Source of the DNA: Gemmatimonadaceae bacterium | Lineage (GTDB): Bacteria > Gemmatimonadota > Gemmatimonadetes > Gemmatimonadales > Gemmatimonadaceae | Direction of reading: 5' to 3' | Length of the DNA stretch: 64,000 nt | Assembly: GCA_024710705.1 (NCBI GenBank) | Contig: JANJUF010000104.1 | Location: 1 to 64,000, forward strand | Shown: positions 18,451-27,504 of the stretch, piece by piece | Position numbering within the stretch: the stretch's first letter is position 1 | How the letters are laid out: each line of letters begins with the position of its first letter | Translations under genes and position numbers: made by a program | Notes under the pieces: model-generated | The model's input: only the letters and a program-made list of their open reading frames with translations | Database searches by the model: none | Told to the model about the DNA's origin: nothing

Positions 18451-18471
18451 AGTCCCTAAGCCAACCGTTCC

Positions 18472-19809
18472 ATGCGCCATCTCTGGATTGCACTTCTCCT
18501 CGCCGCGCCGGTGCTGGCCGACGCGCAGGGCCCACTCGACGAGTACGTCGCGCAGGGTCTCCGCCAGAACCTCGGTCTACGCCAACAGGCGCTCGTCGTC
18601 ACGCAGCGGGAGGCCGCGCTCCGCGAGGCGCGCGGAAACTTCCTTCCCTCGGCCACACTCAACGCGCGCCACACGAACGTGAGTGGCCAGGTGGTGAACC
18701 TGGGCGAGCTGATCAACCCGGCGTTTGCGGCGCTCAACCAGCTCACGGGCACCCAGGACTTCCCGACCGACATCGACCTGCGGCTGCCGCTGCGACAAGA
18801 GACGGCGATCCGGGTCGCCCAGCCAATCTTCCAGGCGGAGCTCGTCGCCGGCTATCAGGCGGCGTCCGCGGCGCGCGATGCGCAGGCGGCGAACTTCGGT
18901 GCCGCCGAGCGTGGACTCGCGGCCGAGATCCGCTCCGCCTACGTGAACCATCTCAAGGCCCTTCGCCTCGTCGAACTGCGCGCGGCCACCCGCGCGGTGC
19001 TCGAGGAGCAGGTGCGCGTGATGTCCCGTCTCGTGGACGCCGGGCGTGCGACACCGGACGCGCTGTCCCGGGCGCGCGGCGAACTGAGTGAAGCGCAACA
19101 GCGTGAGGCCGAGGCGGCGCAGATCGTCAGCGCGAGCGCCCAGAGCTTCAACATGATCGTGGGACGCGACCTCGTCGAACCGGTCGAGGTGCTGTCGGAT
19201 TCGGCGCTCGGCCTCGATGCGCTTCCATCATTGGACGAGGCGCTCGCGGCTGGCCGCGGCGGGCGCGAGGAACTGCGCGCGCTCGAGGCCGCCGGGCGAG
19301 CGGCCGACGCCCAGCGTCGGGTGGCCCGCGGAAGCTTCCTGCCGAATCTCGCCGTCGCCGTGGACTATGGCATTCAGGGCAACGAGTACCGCTTCACCAG
19401 CGACGCCGACTTCACGCTGGTGAGCGTGGTGGCGTCGTGGAATCTCTTCAACGGTGGCCGCGACAATGCGCGCGTGCAGCAGGCGCGGCTCGAGGCCGAG
19501 CGCTACGCACTGCAGAGTCAGGACGCCGAGCGTGGCGTGGAACTGCAGGTGCGCCTCGCGTGGCAGGCGGCGGCGGTGGCGCGGCAAGCGATCGGCACTG
19601 CCGAGGCGCAGCGCGACGCAGCGGACCGCACCTGGCAGTTGGTGAGCCGGCGCGCGGAGGAGGGGTTGGCGTCGCCACTGGAGCTCAGCGAGGCGCGCGT
19701 CGCCCGCACCGCCGCGCAACTCAACGCCCTGTTCACCACCTACGACTACTACCTGCGGCGCGTCGAGCTCGACCGCGCGGCCGCGCTCTATCCGAGGACT
19801 ACGCCGTGA
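18472..19809 (+). CDS. TolC family outer-membrane efflux protein
   Basis: The 445-residue protein has a signal peptide (MRHLWIALLLAAPVLADAQ) and two outer-membrane efflux repeats of long coiled coils: QGLRQNLGLRQQALVVTQREAALREARG early, and VQQARLEAERYALQSQDAERGVELQVRLAWQ late. Beta segments such as PSATLNARHTNVSGQVV contribute to the barrel. It forms the outer-membrane duct of the tripartite pump encoded with the next two genes. The stop overlaps the adaptor start as GTGA. No good ribosome site is seen before the ATG. Confidence 0.93.
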   Translation: MRHLWIALLLAAPVLADAQGPLDEYVAQGLRQNLGLRQQALVVTQREAALREARGNFLPSATLNARHTNVSGQVVNLGELINPAFAALNQLTGTQDFPTDIDLRLPLRQETAIRVAQPIFQAELVAGYQAASAARDAQAANFGAAERGLAAEIRSAYVNHLKALRLVELRAATRAVLEEQVRVMSRLVDAGRATPDALSRARGELSEAQQREAEAAQIVSASAQSFNMIVGRDLVEPVEVLSDSALGLDALPSLDEALAAGRGGREELRALEAAGRAADAQRRVARGSFLPNLAVAVDYGIQGNEYRFTSDADFTLVSVVASWNLFNGGRDNARVQQARLEAERYALQSQDAERGVELQVRLAWQAAAVARQAIGTAEAQRDAADRTWQLVSRRAEEGLASPLELSEARVARTAAQLNALFTTYDYYLRRVELDRAAALYPRTTP

Positions 19810-20855
19810 CCAGCCGCCTTCCGCTCGCCGCAATCCTGACCGCCACGCTCGCCTGCGCCGGTGGCGACGCTACGCCGACGCCCGAGGACGCAATCATCAT
19901 CCCGGTTCGCGTGGTGACGCCGCAGCTGCGCAGCACCGAGCCACAGATTGTGCTGACCGGCATCCTCGGTGCGAAGGAGGAGATCCCCCTCGGCTTCAAG
20001 GTCGGCGGCGTCGTGGCGCGCGTCGCCGCCGATGTCGGGGATCGTGTACGCGCGGGGCAGTTGCTCGCCGCACTCACCCTGACCGAGATCGAGGCGCAAG
20101 TGTCGGCCGCGCGCGAGGGACGCGACAAGGCGCGCCGTGACCTGGCCCGCGCCGAGGCCTTGCACGCCGACAGTGTCGCCACGCTCTCGCAGCTGGAGGA
20201 TGCGCGTACGGGCGCCGAGGTGGCGGACGCGCAGTTGCGAGCCGCCGAGTTCAATAGGCAGTACGCCGAAGTCCGTGCGCCTGCCGATGGTGTGATCCTG
20301 CGGCGGCAGTTGGAAGCGGGGCAGCTCGTGGCACCGGGCGCGCCAGTGTTCGCGTTGCGGGTGGAGCGCGAGGGGCTCGTGTTGCGGGCTGGTGCGCCCG
20401 ATCGCGACGCGGTGCGCTTGGGCGAGGGGATGCGTGCCTCCGTCCGCTTCGACGCCTTCCCCGGTGACGCGTTCAACGGCGAGGTGCGACGGGTCGCCGT
20501 CGCCGCCTCGCCGATGACCGGAACGTATGAAGTGGAGATTGCGGTGGATCCGGCGCGCCGCAGCCTGGCCTCGGGGCTGATTGGCCGGGCGACCATCTCG
20601 CCACGGGCGGATGAACCTGTGGTGACGGTTCCCACCGAAGCGCTGATCGAGGTGGACGGTGCCTGGGCCTCGCTCTTCGTGCTCGACGAGTCGGGCGAGC
20701 GGGTGACGCGCCGTCGGGTCCGCGTCCTGTGGATGGATGGGCCGGCCGCCGCGCTTGCCGGTGGCGTGGACTCCACCTCGCGCGTGGTGAGCGCCGGCGC
20801 GACGCGCCTCAGCGATGGCTCACGCGTGCGGGTCGCCGCGGAGCGGACCCCGTGA
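19806..20855 (+). CDS. RND efflux periplasmic adaptor (HlyD/MFP family) lipoprotein
   Basis: The 349-residue protein starts at a GTG with a lipobox-like TATLAC (Cys17). It contains the biotinyl-lipoyl-like hairpin halves (IPLGFKVGGVVARVAADVGDRVRAGQLLAAL and VRAPADGVILRRQLEAGQLVAPGAPVF) around a helical coil (EAQVSAAREGRDKARRDLAR), followed by beta-barrel and membrane-proximal domains. It bridges the RND pump and TolC. It is coupled by GTGA overlaps on both sides. Confidence 0.93.
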   Translation: MTSRLPLAAILTATLACAGGDATPTPEDAIIIPVRVVTPQLRSTEPQIVLTGILGAKEEIPLGFKVGGVVARVAADVGDRVRAGQLLAALTLTEIEAQVSAAREGRDKARRDLARAEALHADSVATLSQLEDARTGAEVADAQLRAAEFNRQYAEVRAPADGVILRRQLEAGQLVAPGAPVFALRVEREGLVLRAGAPDRDAVRLGEGMRASVRFDAFPGDAFNGEVRRVAVAASPMTGTYEVEIAVDPARRSLASGLIGRATISPRADEPVVTVPTEALIEVDGAWASLFVLDESGERVTRRRVRVLWMDGPAAALAGGVDSTSRVVSAGATRLSDGSRVRVAAERTP

Positions 20856-23800
20856 GCGTCGTCGGCTTCAGCGTCCGCAATCGGCAGTTCATGCTGGTGT
20901 CGTTCGTCGCCCTCCTGGCGATGGGCGCCTTCTCGATGCTCACGATCCCGCGCGCCGAGGATCCGACCTTCCCCATCCCGGTCTATCCCATCGTCGCCGT
21001 GTATCCCGGCGCGAGCCCGACCGACATGGAGCAACTGGTCGTGGATCCCATCGAGAATCGCGTGCGCGCGCTCGAAGGCCTCAAGTTCGTGAAGGCGAGC
21101 ATCGAGGACGGGCTCGCCGTGATCGTGCCGGAGTTCGAGGTGTCGGTGGATGCCGACCGCAAGTACGACGAGATCCTCCGCGAGGTCAACGCGTTGCGCG
21201 GAACGCTGCCAGCCGACCTGGCCCGGCTCGACGTGCAACGCATCAACGCGTCGGACGTGAATATCGCGCAGTTCGCGCTGGTATCGGAGACGGCGCCGTA
21301 CCACGAACTCGACAAGGCGGCGCGCGCGCTCCGCGACGACCTCGCGCGCCTGCCGGGCGTGAAGAAGGCCGAGACCTGGGGCTACCCCAGCCGCGAGGCC
21401 CGGGTGGCGCTCGACGCCGGTCGCCTCGCCGAGCTGGGGATCCCCCTGACGCAGGTGCTGCAGGCCGTCGGCGGGGAGAGCGCCAACATTCCCGGTGGCA
21501 GCGCCGATGCCGGGCTGCGGCGCTTCAACGTGAAGACCAGCGGAGGCTACCGCACGCTCGAACAGATCCGCAGCACGGTGATCGGCGGTGGGCCCGGCGC
21601 GACCGTACGGCTTGGCGACGTCGCGCAGGTGGAATGGGACTATGAGGTGGCCTCGGCGACGGCGCGGCTCAACGGACGCCGCGCCGTGTGGATCACCGCC
21701 GCGATGCAGGAGGACCAGAACATCATGGCGGTTCGCGATGCCCTTTGGGACTCGGCCGACGCCTTCGAGGCGGGGTTGCCGGCATCAATGGCGCTCGAGC
21801 GTCCGTTTGACCAATCGCGGAACGTGCGGGATCGCCTCGCACGCCTGACGACCGATTTCATGATTGCCATCGGGCTCGTGATCCTCACCTTGCTCCCGCT
21901 CGGGTTCCGCGCGTCGGGCATCGTGATGGTCTCGATTCCGCTCTCGCTGGCCATCGGCGTCACGGCGCTCAAGGCCTTCGGTTATTCCATCAACCAGCTG
22001 TCCATCGTCGGATTCGTCATCGCGCTCGGCCTGCTGGTGGACGACTCGATCGTGGTGGTGGAGAACATCGCGCGCTTCCTGCGCGACGGGTACTCGCGGG
22101 TGGAGGCGGCCATCAAGGCCACCAACCAGATCCTGGTCGCGGTACTCGGCACGACGGCAACGCTCGTGTTCGCCTTCCTTCCGGTGCTGATGCTGCCCGG
22201 GACGGCGGGGAAGTTCATCCGCTCGCTGCCGGCCGCGGTGGTCTTCACGATCCTCGCGTCGCTCCTCGTCTCCATCACGATCATTCCATTCCTGGCCGCC
22301 GCCTTTCTCCGCGAGGAGAAGGACGAACGCGGCAACATCTTCCTGCGCGCGCTGAACCGCGGCATCGACCTCAGCTACGCCAAGGTCCTGCATCGGGCGC
22401 TGGCCCATCCAAGGCGCACGTTGGTGGTGGCGCTGGCCCTGTTCGTCGGCGCGCTCGCACTGGTGCCGTCCATCGGCTTCTCGCTCTTCCCGAAGGCCGG
22501 GACGCCGCAGTTCCTGGTGACGGTCACTGCTCCGGAGGGAAGCGCCCTCCGCGTGGTGGATTCGGCCGTGGCCTTCGCCGAACGTGCGCTGCTGCGGCGC
22601 GAGGCGGTGCGGTACGTCTATGCGAATGTCGGGCGCGGGAATCCCAAGATCTATTACAACATCCAGTCGCTGGCCGAGCGATCGACGCTCGGCGAGCTCT
22701 TCGTGCTCGTGGACCGGTACGACGCGGACCGGACGCCGGCCTTGCTCGACTCGCTGCGGACCGAGCTCGACGCCTATCCGGACGCGCGGATCCAGGTGAC
22801 TGAGTTCGAGAATGGCCCGCCGATCGACGCGCCGATTGCGATGCGCATCGCCGGCGACGACCTCGATACCCTTCGTGCGATCGCGGCGCGGGTGGAAGGC
22901 GTGATGCAGGGCGTCCCGGGTACGCGCGACGTGGTGAACCCGGTGCGTGTGTCGCGCACCGACCTGCGCCTGCGCACCGACCGCGCCAAGGCCGGCCTCC
23001 TCGGCGTGCCCACGGTGGAGGTCGATCGCGCCGTCCGCTTCGGGCTCGAGGGATTGCCGGCCGGACGCGTGCGCGACACCGATGGCGAGGAGTACGCGGT
23101 GATGCTCCGGCTCCCCGGTCCGCCGCGGAAGGGCCCAGAGGCGCTCGATGCCATCTACGCCGGTTCCGTGACGGGAGCGCAGGTGCCGGTGCGCCAACTC
23201 GCCACGCTTTCCTTTGAGACCTCGGCACCCGTCATCCAGCACTACGATGGCGAGCGCACGGTGACGGTGACGTCGCAGGTGCGCACCGGCTTCAATACTG
23301 ACCGCGTGACGCGCGAGGTGCTGGCGCGGCTGGATGCGCTGGACCTGCCCGGCGGCTACGATATCACTGCCGCAGGCGAGATTGAGAGCCGGCAGGAGAG
23401 CTTTGGCGGGCTCGGCGCCGCCATCCTCATCGCCGTCTTCGGCATCCTCGCCATCCTCATCCTCGAGTTCAAGACTTTCCGCGGGATGCTCATCGTCTCG
23501 TCGGTGATCCCGCTCGGTGTGATCGGCGGACTCGTCGGCCTCTGGGTCACCGGCTACACGCTGAGCTTCAGCTCGGTGATCGGCTTCGTGGCGCTGATCG
23601 GGATCGAGATCAAGAGCTCGATCCTGCTGGTGGATTTCACCAACCAGCTGCGCGCCGAGGGGCTTGGGCTCGACGAAGCCATCGAGAAGGCGGGGAAGAT
23701 CCGCTTCGTCCCGATCGTGTTGACGTCCATGACGGCGATCGGTGGGCTCATCCCGCTGGCGATCCAGGGCAGCTCGCTCTACTCGCCGTTGGCGATCGTG

Positions 23801-23926
23801 ATCATCGGCGGGTTGGTAAGCTCCACGCTGCTCTCGCGCCTCGTGACGCCGGTGCTCTACAAGCTCTTGCCGCCCACGGAAGACCAGGTGCGGATGACGG
23901 GTGAGTTTGCGGTGGTCGAGGGCTAG
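20852..23926 (+). CDS. RND family inner-membrane efflux transporter (AcrB/MMPL-like)
   Basis: The 1024-residue proton-driven pump has the standard plan: TM1 near residues 11-30, a large porter loop, TM2-6 (about 340-525), a second loop and TM8-12 (about 850-1010). The TM4 proton relay is visible as LGLLVDDSIVVVENIARFL. The loop starting FKVSxE-like sequence and the VYPGASPTDMEQLVVDPIE block are typical of the hydrophobe/amphiphile RND group. The substrate is unknown. Start GTG 20852 overlaps the adaptor stop. The stop is shared with the convergent VWA gene as CTAG. Confidence 0.95.
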   Translation: MSVVGFSVRNRQFMLVSFVALLAMGAFSMLTIPRAEDPTFPIPVYPIVAVYPGASPTDMEQLVVDPIENRVRALEGLKFVKASIEDGLAVIVPEFEVSVDADRKYDEILREVNALRGTLPADLARLDVQRINASDVNIAQFALVSETAPYHELDKAARALRDDLARLPGVKKAETWGYPSREARVALDAGRLAELGIPLTQVLQAVGGESANIPGGSADAGLRRFNVKTSGGYRTLEQIRSTVIGGGPGATVRLGDVAQVEWDYEVASATARLNGRRAVWITAAMQEDQNIMAVRDALWDSADAFEAGLPASMALERPFDQSRNVRDRLARLTTDFMIAIGLVILTLLPLGFRASGIVMVSIPLSLAIGVTALKAFGYSINQLSIVGFVIALGLLVDDSIVVVENIARFLRDGYSRVEAAIKATNQILVAVLGTTATLVFAFLPVLMLPGTAGKFIRSLPAAVVFTILASLLVSITIIPFLAAAFLREEKDERGNIFLRALNRGIDLSYAKVLHRALAHPRRTLVVALALFVGALALVPSIGFSLFPKAGTPQFLVTVTAPEGSALRVVDSAVAFAERALLRREAVRYVYANVGRGNPKIYYNIQSLAERSTLGELFVLVDRYDADRTPALLDSLRTELDAYPDARIQVTEFENGPPIDAPIAMRIAGDDLDTLRAIAARVEGVMQGVPGTRDVVNPVRVSRTDLRLRTDRAKAGLLGVPTVEVDRAVRFGLEGLPAGRVRDTDGEEYAVMLRLPGPPRKGPEALDAIYAGSVTGAQVPVRQLATLSFETSAPVIQHYDGERTVTVTSQVRTGFNTDRVTREVLARLDALDLPGGYDITAAGEIESRQESFGGLGAAILIAVFGILAILILEFKTFRGMLIVSSVIPLGVIGGLVGLWVTGYTLSFSSVIGFVALIGIEIKSSILLVDFTNQLRAEGLGLDEAIEKAGKIRFVPIVLTSMTAIGGLIPLAIQGSSLYSPLAIVIIGGLVSSTLLSRLVTPVLYKLLPPTEDQVRMTGEFAVVEG

Positions 23927-25206
23927 TTGACCGTGCTGGTCTTCCGCTTGAGGAAGTCCATAAGGATGAACTGGCCGAGCGTCATGGTGTTGGTGAAGTA
24001 GGCGCGGCCGCGCGTGATGGCGGAGACCATCTTCACGAACTCCACCAGCGCGCGGTCGCGCGCAAGCATGAAGGTGTTCACCGGGATTCCGCTTTTGCGG
24101 CAGGCCGCCACCTCGGTGAGCGTCTCCTGCAGCACGAAGGCGTCGAGTCCCATCGCGTTCTTGTAGATGCGGCCGTCGGACATCGTGAGCGCCGAGGGTT
24201 TGCCATCGGTGATCATCACGATCTGGCGCATATCCTTCTTCTGCGCCATCAGGATCCGCCGCGCCATCTTGAGCCCTTCGGCGGTGTTGGTGTGGTAGGG
24301 CCCCACCTGTGCCTTGGCCAGCGCGCCCATCGGGATCTCCTCGGCCGAGTCGTGGAAGAGGACGATCTTGATCGTATCGCCGGGGAACTGCGTCTGGATG
24401 AGGTGCGTGAGCGCAAGTGCGACCTTCTTGGCCGGCGTGAAGCGGTCTTCGCCGTAGAGGATCATCGAGTGCGAGCAGTCGAGCATCAGCACCGTGGCGC
24501 AGCTTGACCGGTACTCGCTCTGTCGCACCATCAGGTCGGAGTACTCGAGGTCCATCGGCACGTCGAGCGATCCGGTGCGCAGCATCGCGTTCCGGAGCGT
24601 CTCGTTCACGTCGAGATTGAGCACGTCGCCGAACTCGTAGGGCCTGGAACCGGCATCGGCCTCGATGCCAGTGGAGAGGTGTGGCGTGTCGTGCGAGCCG
24701 AAGTTGCTCTTGCCGAGTCCCCCGAGGATGCCCTTGAGCGCCTTGTGGCCGAGGAAGTCGATGCCCTTGGAGGTGAGGTCGAACTTCACGTCCTGGGCCG
24801 CGGCTTGCGCCAGCCCGCCGGGCCCGAACATGGGTTGGTGCCCAGCCGGCGCTTGCGGCGGGGCGTCGGCCTTCAGGAACCCCTCGGCCATGAGGCGCTG
24901 AACGATGTCGTCCAGCAGTCTCGCCAGCTTGTCCTCGGAGATGTCGTCGCCGTCGCCGCGAAGGGCCTCGAGCATCTCGGGCGTGAACTGCCCACTCTTG
25001 ATGAGTGCGTCGAGGATTGCCTGCTTGAGGGCGTCCAGGGAGCGGTCGCCGCTGGGCTCATCGTCCTCGAAGCCCCAGGGGTTGGCGGGGCCGCCGCCGG
25101 CGAAGCCGGATTGGAGGAGGAAGTCGGCCAGCTTGTCCAGCAACGCCTGCAGGTCCACCGCGTCGGCGGACTCGGGGCTGAACTTCTTGTAGGTGTGGAA
25201 CCGCAT
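23923..25206 (-). CDS. VWA domain protein, chelatase-D/CoxE-like
   Basis: The 427-residue protein has an acidic helical N-terminal half (about 1-200) with Gly/Ala/Pro linkers, and a C-terminal von Willebrand A domain from about 240. The MIDAS metal site is intact: [10 protein letters not shown] (D-x-S-x-S), a Thr near [13 protein letters not shown] and [11 protein letters not shown]. Such proteins act with MoxR/chelatase-type AAA ATPases to remodel or insert metal in target proteins. A candidate ATPase is encoded at 27451-28914 on the same strand, two genes away. The ATG at 25206 has GGAGG 5 nt upstream. Confidence 0.85.
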   Translation of the reverse strand: MRFHTYKKFSPESADAVDLQALLDKLADFLLQSGFAGGGPANPWGFEDDEPSGDRSLDALKQAILDALIKSGQFTPEMLEALRGDGDDISEDKLARLLDDIVQRLMAEGFLKADAPPQAPAGHQPMFGPGGLAQAAAQDVKFDLTSKGIDFLGHKALKGILGGLGKSNFGSHDTPHLSTGIEADAGSRPYEFGDVLNLDVNETLRNAMLRTGSLDVPMDLEYSDLMVRQSEYRSSCATVLMLDCSHSMILYGEDRFTPAKKVALALTHLIQTQFPGDTIKIVLFHDSAEEIPMGALAKAQVGPYHTNTAEGLKMARRILMAQKKDMRQIVMITDGKPSALTMSDGRIYKNAMGLDAFVLQETLTEVAACRKSGIPVNTFMLARDRALVEFVKMVSAITRGRAYFTNTMTLGQFILMDFLKRKTSTVN

Positions 25207-25232
25207 CGCTGCCTCCGGGCGTCCTCTGGAAC

Positions 25233-26207
25233 CTATCGATTGAACGCCAGCAGGGTGAGATAGGTGCCGTAGGCGAGCATGAGTAGTGCCCCCTCGACGC
25301 GGCTGACCACGGCGCGGCTCCGCATCATCGGGAAGAGCGCCAACGACAGCGCCAGCATCCACCAGAGGTCGCCGCCGAGCATCTCGGGCGACACTGGGAG
25401 GGGTCGGATAAGCGCGGTGATCCCGAGGATGCCGAGCACGTTGAAGATGTTGCTGCCGATGACGTTGCCGAGGGCGATCTCGCTCTGACCGCGGCGTGCC
25501 GCGACGATGCTGGTCGCGGCCTCCGGGGCCCCGGTCCCCGCGGCGACGATGGTGAGTCCGATGAGGCGCTCGGTCATGCCGAGCGATCGCGCCAGCGATA
25601 CCGCGCCGCGTACCAGCAGCTCGCCTCCGACGATCAGCAGCAGGATGCCGAGGACGATGAGCGCTCCCGCAGCGCCGACTGAACGGAGGCCCGCACGCGG
25701 CGCGAGGCGCGAGACCTCGGCGGCCAGGTCCGCGGCTTCCTCCCCGTGGACGGCCTCGCGCCCGATCACGACGGCGTAGCCGGTGAACAGCACCAATCCC
25801 ACCACGAAGAACCCGCCTTCAAGCCGGTCGAGTCCGCCATCGCGGGCCAAGAGCAGCAGTTGGAAGCTGGCAAGGAACATGAACGGCCATTCGAGCTTCA
25901 CGGCGCTTCCGTGGACTCGCATCGGCAGAATCAGCGCCGAGAGCCCGAGCACCGCACCGATGTTGAAGATGTTGGAGCCGACGACATTTCCGAGACTGAG
26001 GTCGGCGGCGCCGCGGAGCGACGCCGCGACGCTCACCGTCAGTTCCGGAAGCGAGGTGCCCATCGAGACGATGGTGAGGCCGATGACCGCGGCGGAAACC
26101 TTGGCAGCCCGCGCAAGCGTGACGGCGCCGCGGACCAGGCGATCGGCGCCGTAGACCAGGAGGGCGAGGCCGGAGCCCAGGAGACCGATGTCGAGCAGTA
26201 GGCGCAT
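25233..26207 (-). CDS. calcium/sodium antiporter (CaCA family, YrbG-like)
   Basis: The 324-residue protein has ten to eleven hydrophobic helices in two inverted repeats. Each repeat carries the CaCA alpha motif: VSMGTSLPELTVSVAASLRG with GNVVGSNIFNIGAVLG in the first, and VAAGTGAPEAATSIVAARRG with GNVIGSNIFNVLGILG in the second. These Glu-, Ser- and Asn-rich helices bind the cation. It probably exports Ca2+ in exchange for Na+ or H+. It lies 26 nt before the VWA gene and is divergent from the MFS gene. Confidence 0.93.
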   Translation of the reverse strand: MRLLLDIGLLGSGLALLVYGADRLVRGAVTLARAAKVSAAVIGLTIVSMGTSLPELTVSVAASLRGAADLSLGNVVGSNIFNIGAVLGLSALILPMRVHGSAVKLEWPFMFLASFQLLLLARDGGLDRLEGGFFVVGLVLFTGYAVVIGREAVHGEEAADLAAEVSRLAPRAGLRSVGAAGALIVLGILLLIVGGELLVRGAVSLARSLGMTERLIGLTIVAAGTGAPEAATSIVAARRGQSEIALGNVIGSNIFNVLGILGITALIRPLPVSPEMLGGDLWWMLALSLALFPMMRSRAVVSRVEGALLMLAYGTYLTLLAFNR

Positions 26208-26277
26208 GGCACAAAGGTCGCATCGCGCGCCCCCACCTGTCACGGGGCGCGGCCGCCGGCGAGATTGCATCACCTCC

Positions 26278-27504
26278 ATGTCCGCCCTCGGCTCCCTGAA
26301 CCCGTTTCGGGTCCTGCTGAAGTACCGGAACTTCCGGATCTTCTGGACGGGACAGGCCATTTCGCTCGTCGGATCGTGGATGCAGCAGGTGGCAGTGGGG
26401 TGGCTGGCGCTGGAACTGTCCAACGATCCGTTCCTCGTGGGTGTGGTTGCGGCCGCGGGGACGTTGCCCATCCTCGTGTTCTCCCTGCCTGGCGGCATGC
26501 TTGCCGACCGGATGAACAAGCTGCGCGTGATCCGCGTGGCGCAGTCGCTGATGCTGCTCGAGGCCACGGCGCTCTGGTGGTTGGCCTGGACCGGGCACCT
26601 GACCATCGGGTGGCTGATTGCCCTCACGAGCATCGGTGGATTGCTTGCCGCGTTCGAGATCCCGGCGCGCCAGGCGCTGTTCGTGGAGCTCGTCGGGCGC
26701 GAGGATCTGCCGCAGGCGATCGGGCTCAACTCCACCGCGTTCAACCTGGCGCGCGTGATCGGGCCGACGATGGCAGCGGTCGTGATCGCGCGTGCCGGGA
26801 TCGAATGGACCTTCGGGCTCAACGCACTCAGCTTCCTCGCCGTGCTCATTGGCTTGCTGATGTTGCACGCCGCTCCGCACAATCGGGCCGCGCTGAACCC
26901 GCAGGGCGTGATCGAGGGCATGGCCGAGGCGGTGCGCTACGTGCGCGACACGCCGCCGCTTCCCGCCTTGATGCTCGTGGCCTGCGTGTTCTCGATCCTC
27001 GGCGTCCCCGTAATCACGCTGCTGCCGGTGGTCTCCCGCGACCTGCTCGGCCTCGGTCCCGAGGGCTACGGGGCGCTGATGGCGGCCATCGGCGTCGGGG
27101 CGATGTTGGGTGCCCTGGCGATCGCGGCCACCGGCGGCGGCGCGCGGAAGGGCCGCACGCTGCGCATCGCCTCGCACGCCTTCCCGCTGCTGTTGCTGGC
27201 CTTCTCCCTCGTGCGCGCGCCGCTCCTCAACGGCGTCCTGCTCTTCGCCATCGGCGTCACGATGATCGTGAACAACGCACTGGTGAACGCGCGGCTGCAG
27301 GAGGTCGTCTCCGATTCCCTGCGCGGCCGCGTGATCTCGCTCTACGTAATGGTGTACATCGGCGGGTCGCCGATCGGCAGCTTCGCCGCCGGTGTGGTGG
27401 CGAAGTGGTTCGGTGCTGCCTGGGCGATCGGCGGCACCGCGGCGCTGATGCTACTCTTCGCGCTCTGGGTGTTCCGGCGGGAACCCGCCCTGTCGGCGCA
27501 CTGA
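26278..27504 (+). CDS. MFS transporter (EntS/DHA3-like)
   Basis: The 408-residue protein has twelve predicted helices. Family features are FRIFWTGQAISLVGSWMQQVAVGWLAL at the N-terminus and the loop 2-3 motif LPGGMLADRMNKLRV. The MFS_3 segment AFNLARVIGPTMAAVVIARAG is also present, as is DSLRGRVISLYVMVYIG in the second half. EntS-type members export siderophores or drugs; the substrate is not readable. I use the ATG at 26278. The 3' end overlaps the convergent ATPase gene by 54 nt. Confidence 0.9.
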   Translation: MSALGSLNPFRVLLKYRNFRIFWTGQAISLVGSWMQQVAVGWLALELSNDPFLVGVVAAAGTLPILVFSLPGGMLADRMNKLRVIRVAQSLMLLEATALWWLAWTGHLTIGWLIALTSIGGLLAAFEIPARQALFVELVGREDLPQAIGLNSTAFNLARVIGPTMAAVVIARAGIEWTFGLNALSFLAVLIGLLMLHAAPHNRAALNPQGVIEGMAEAVRYVRDTPPLPALMLVACVFSILGVPVITLLPVVSRDLLGLGPEGYGALMAAIGVGAMLGALAIAATGGGARKGRTLRIASHAFPLLLLAFSLVRAPLLNGVLLFAIGVTMIVNNALVNARLQEVVSDSLRGRVISLYVMVYIGGSPIGSFAAGVVAKWFGAAWAIGGTAALMLLFALWVFRREPALSAH

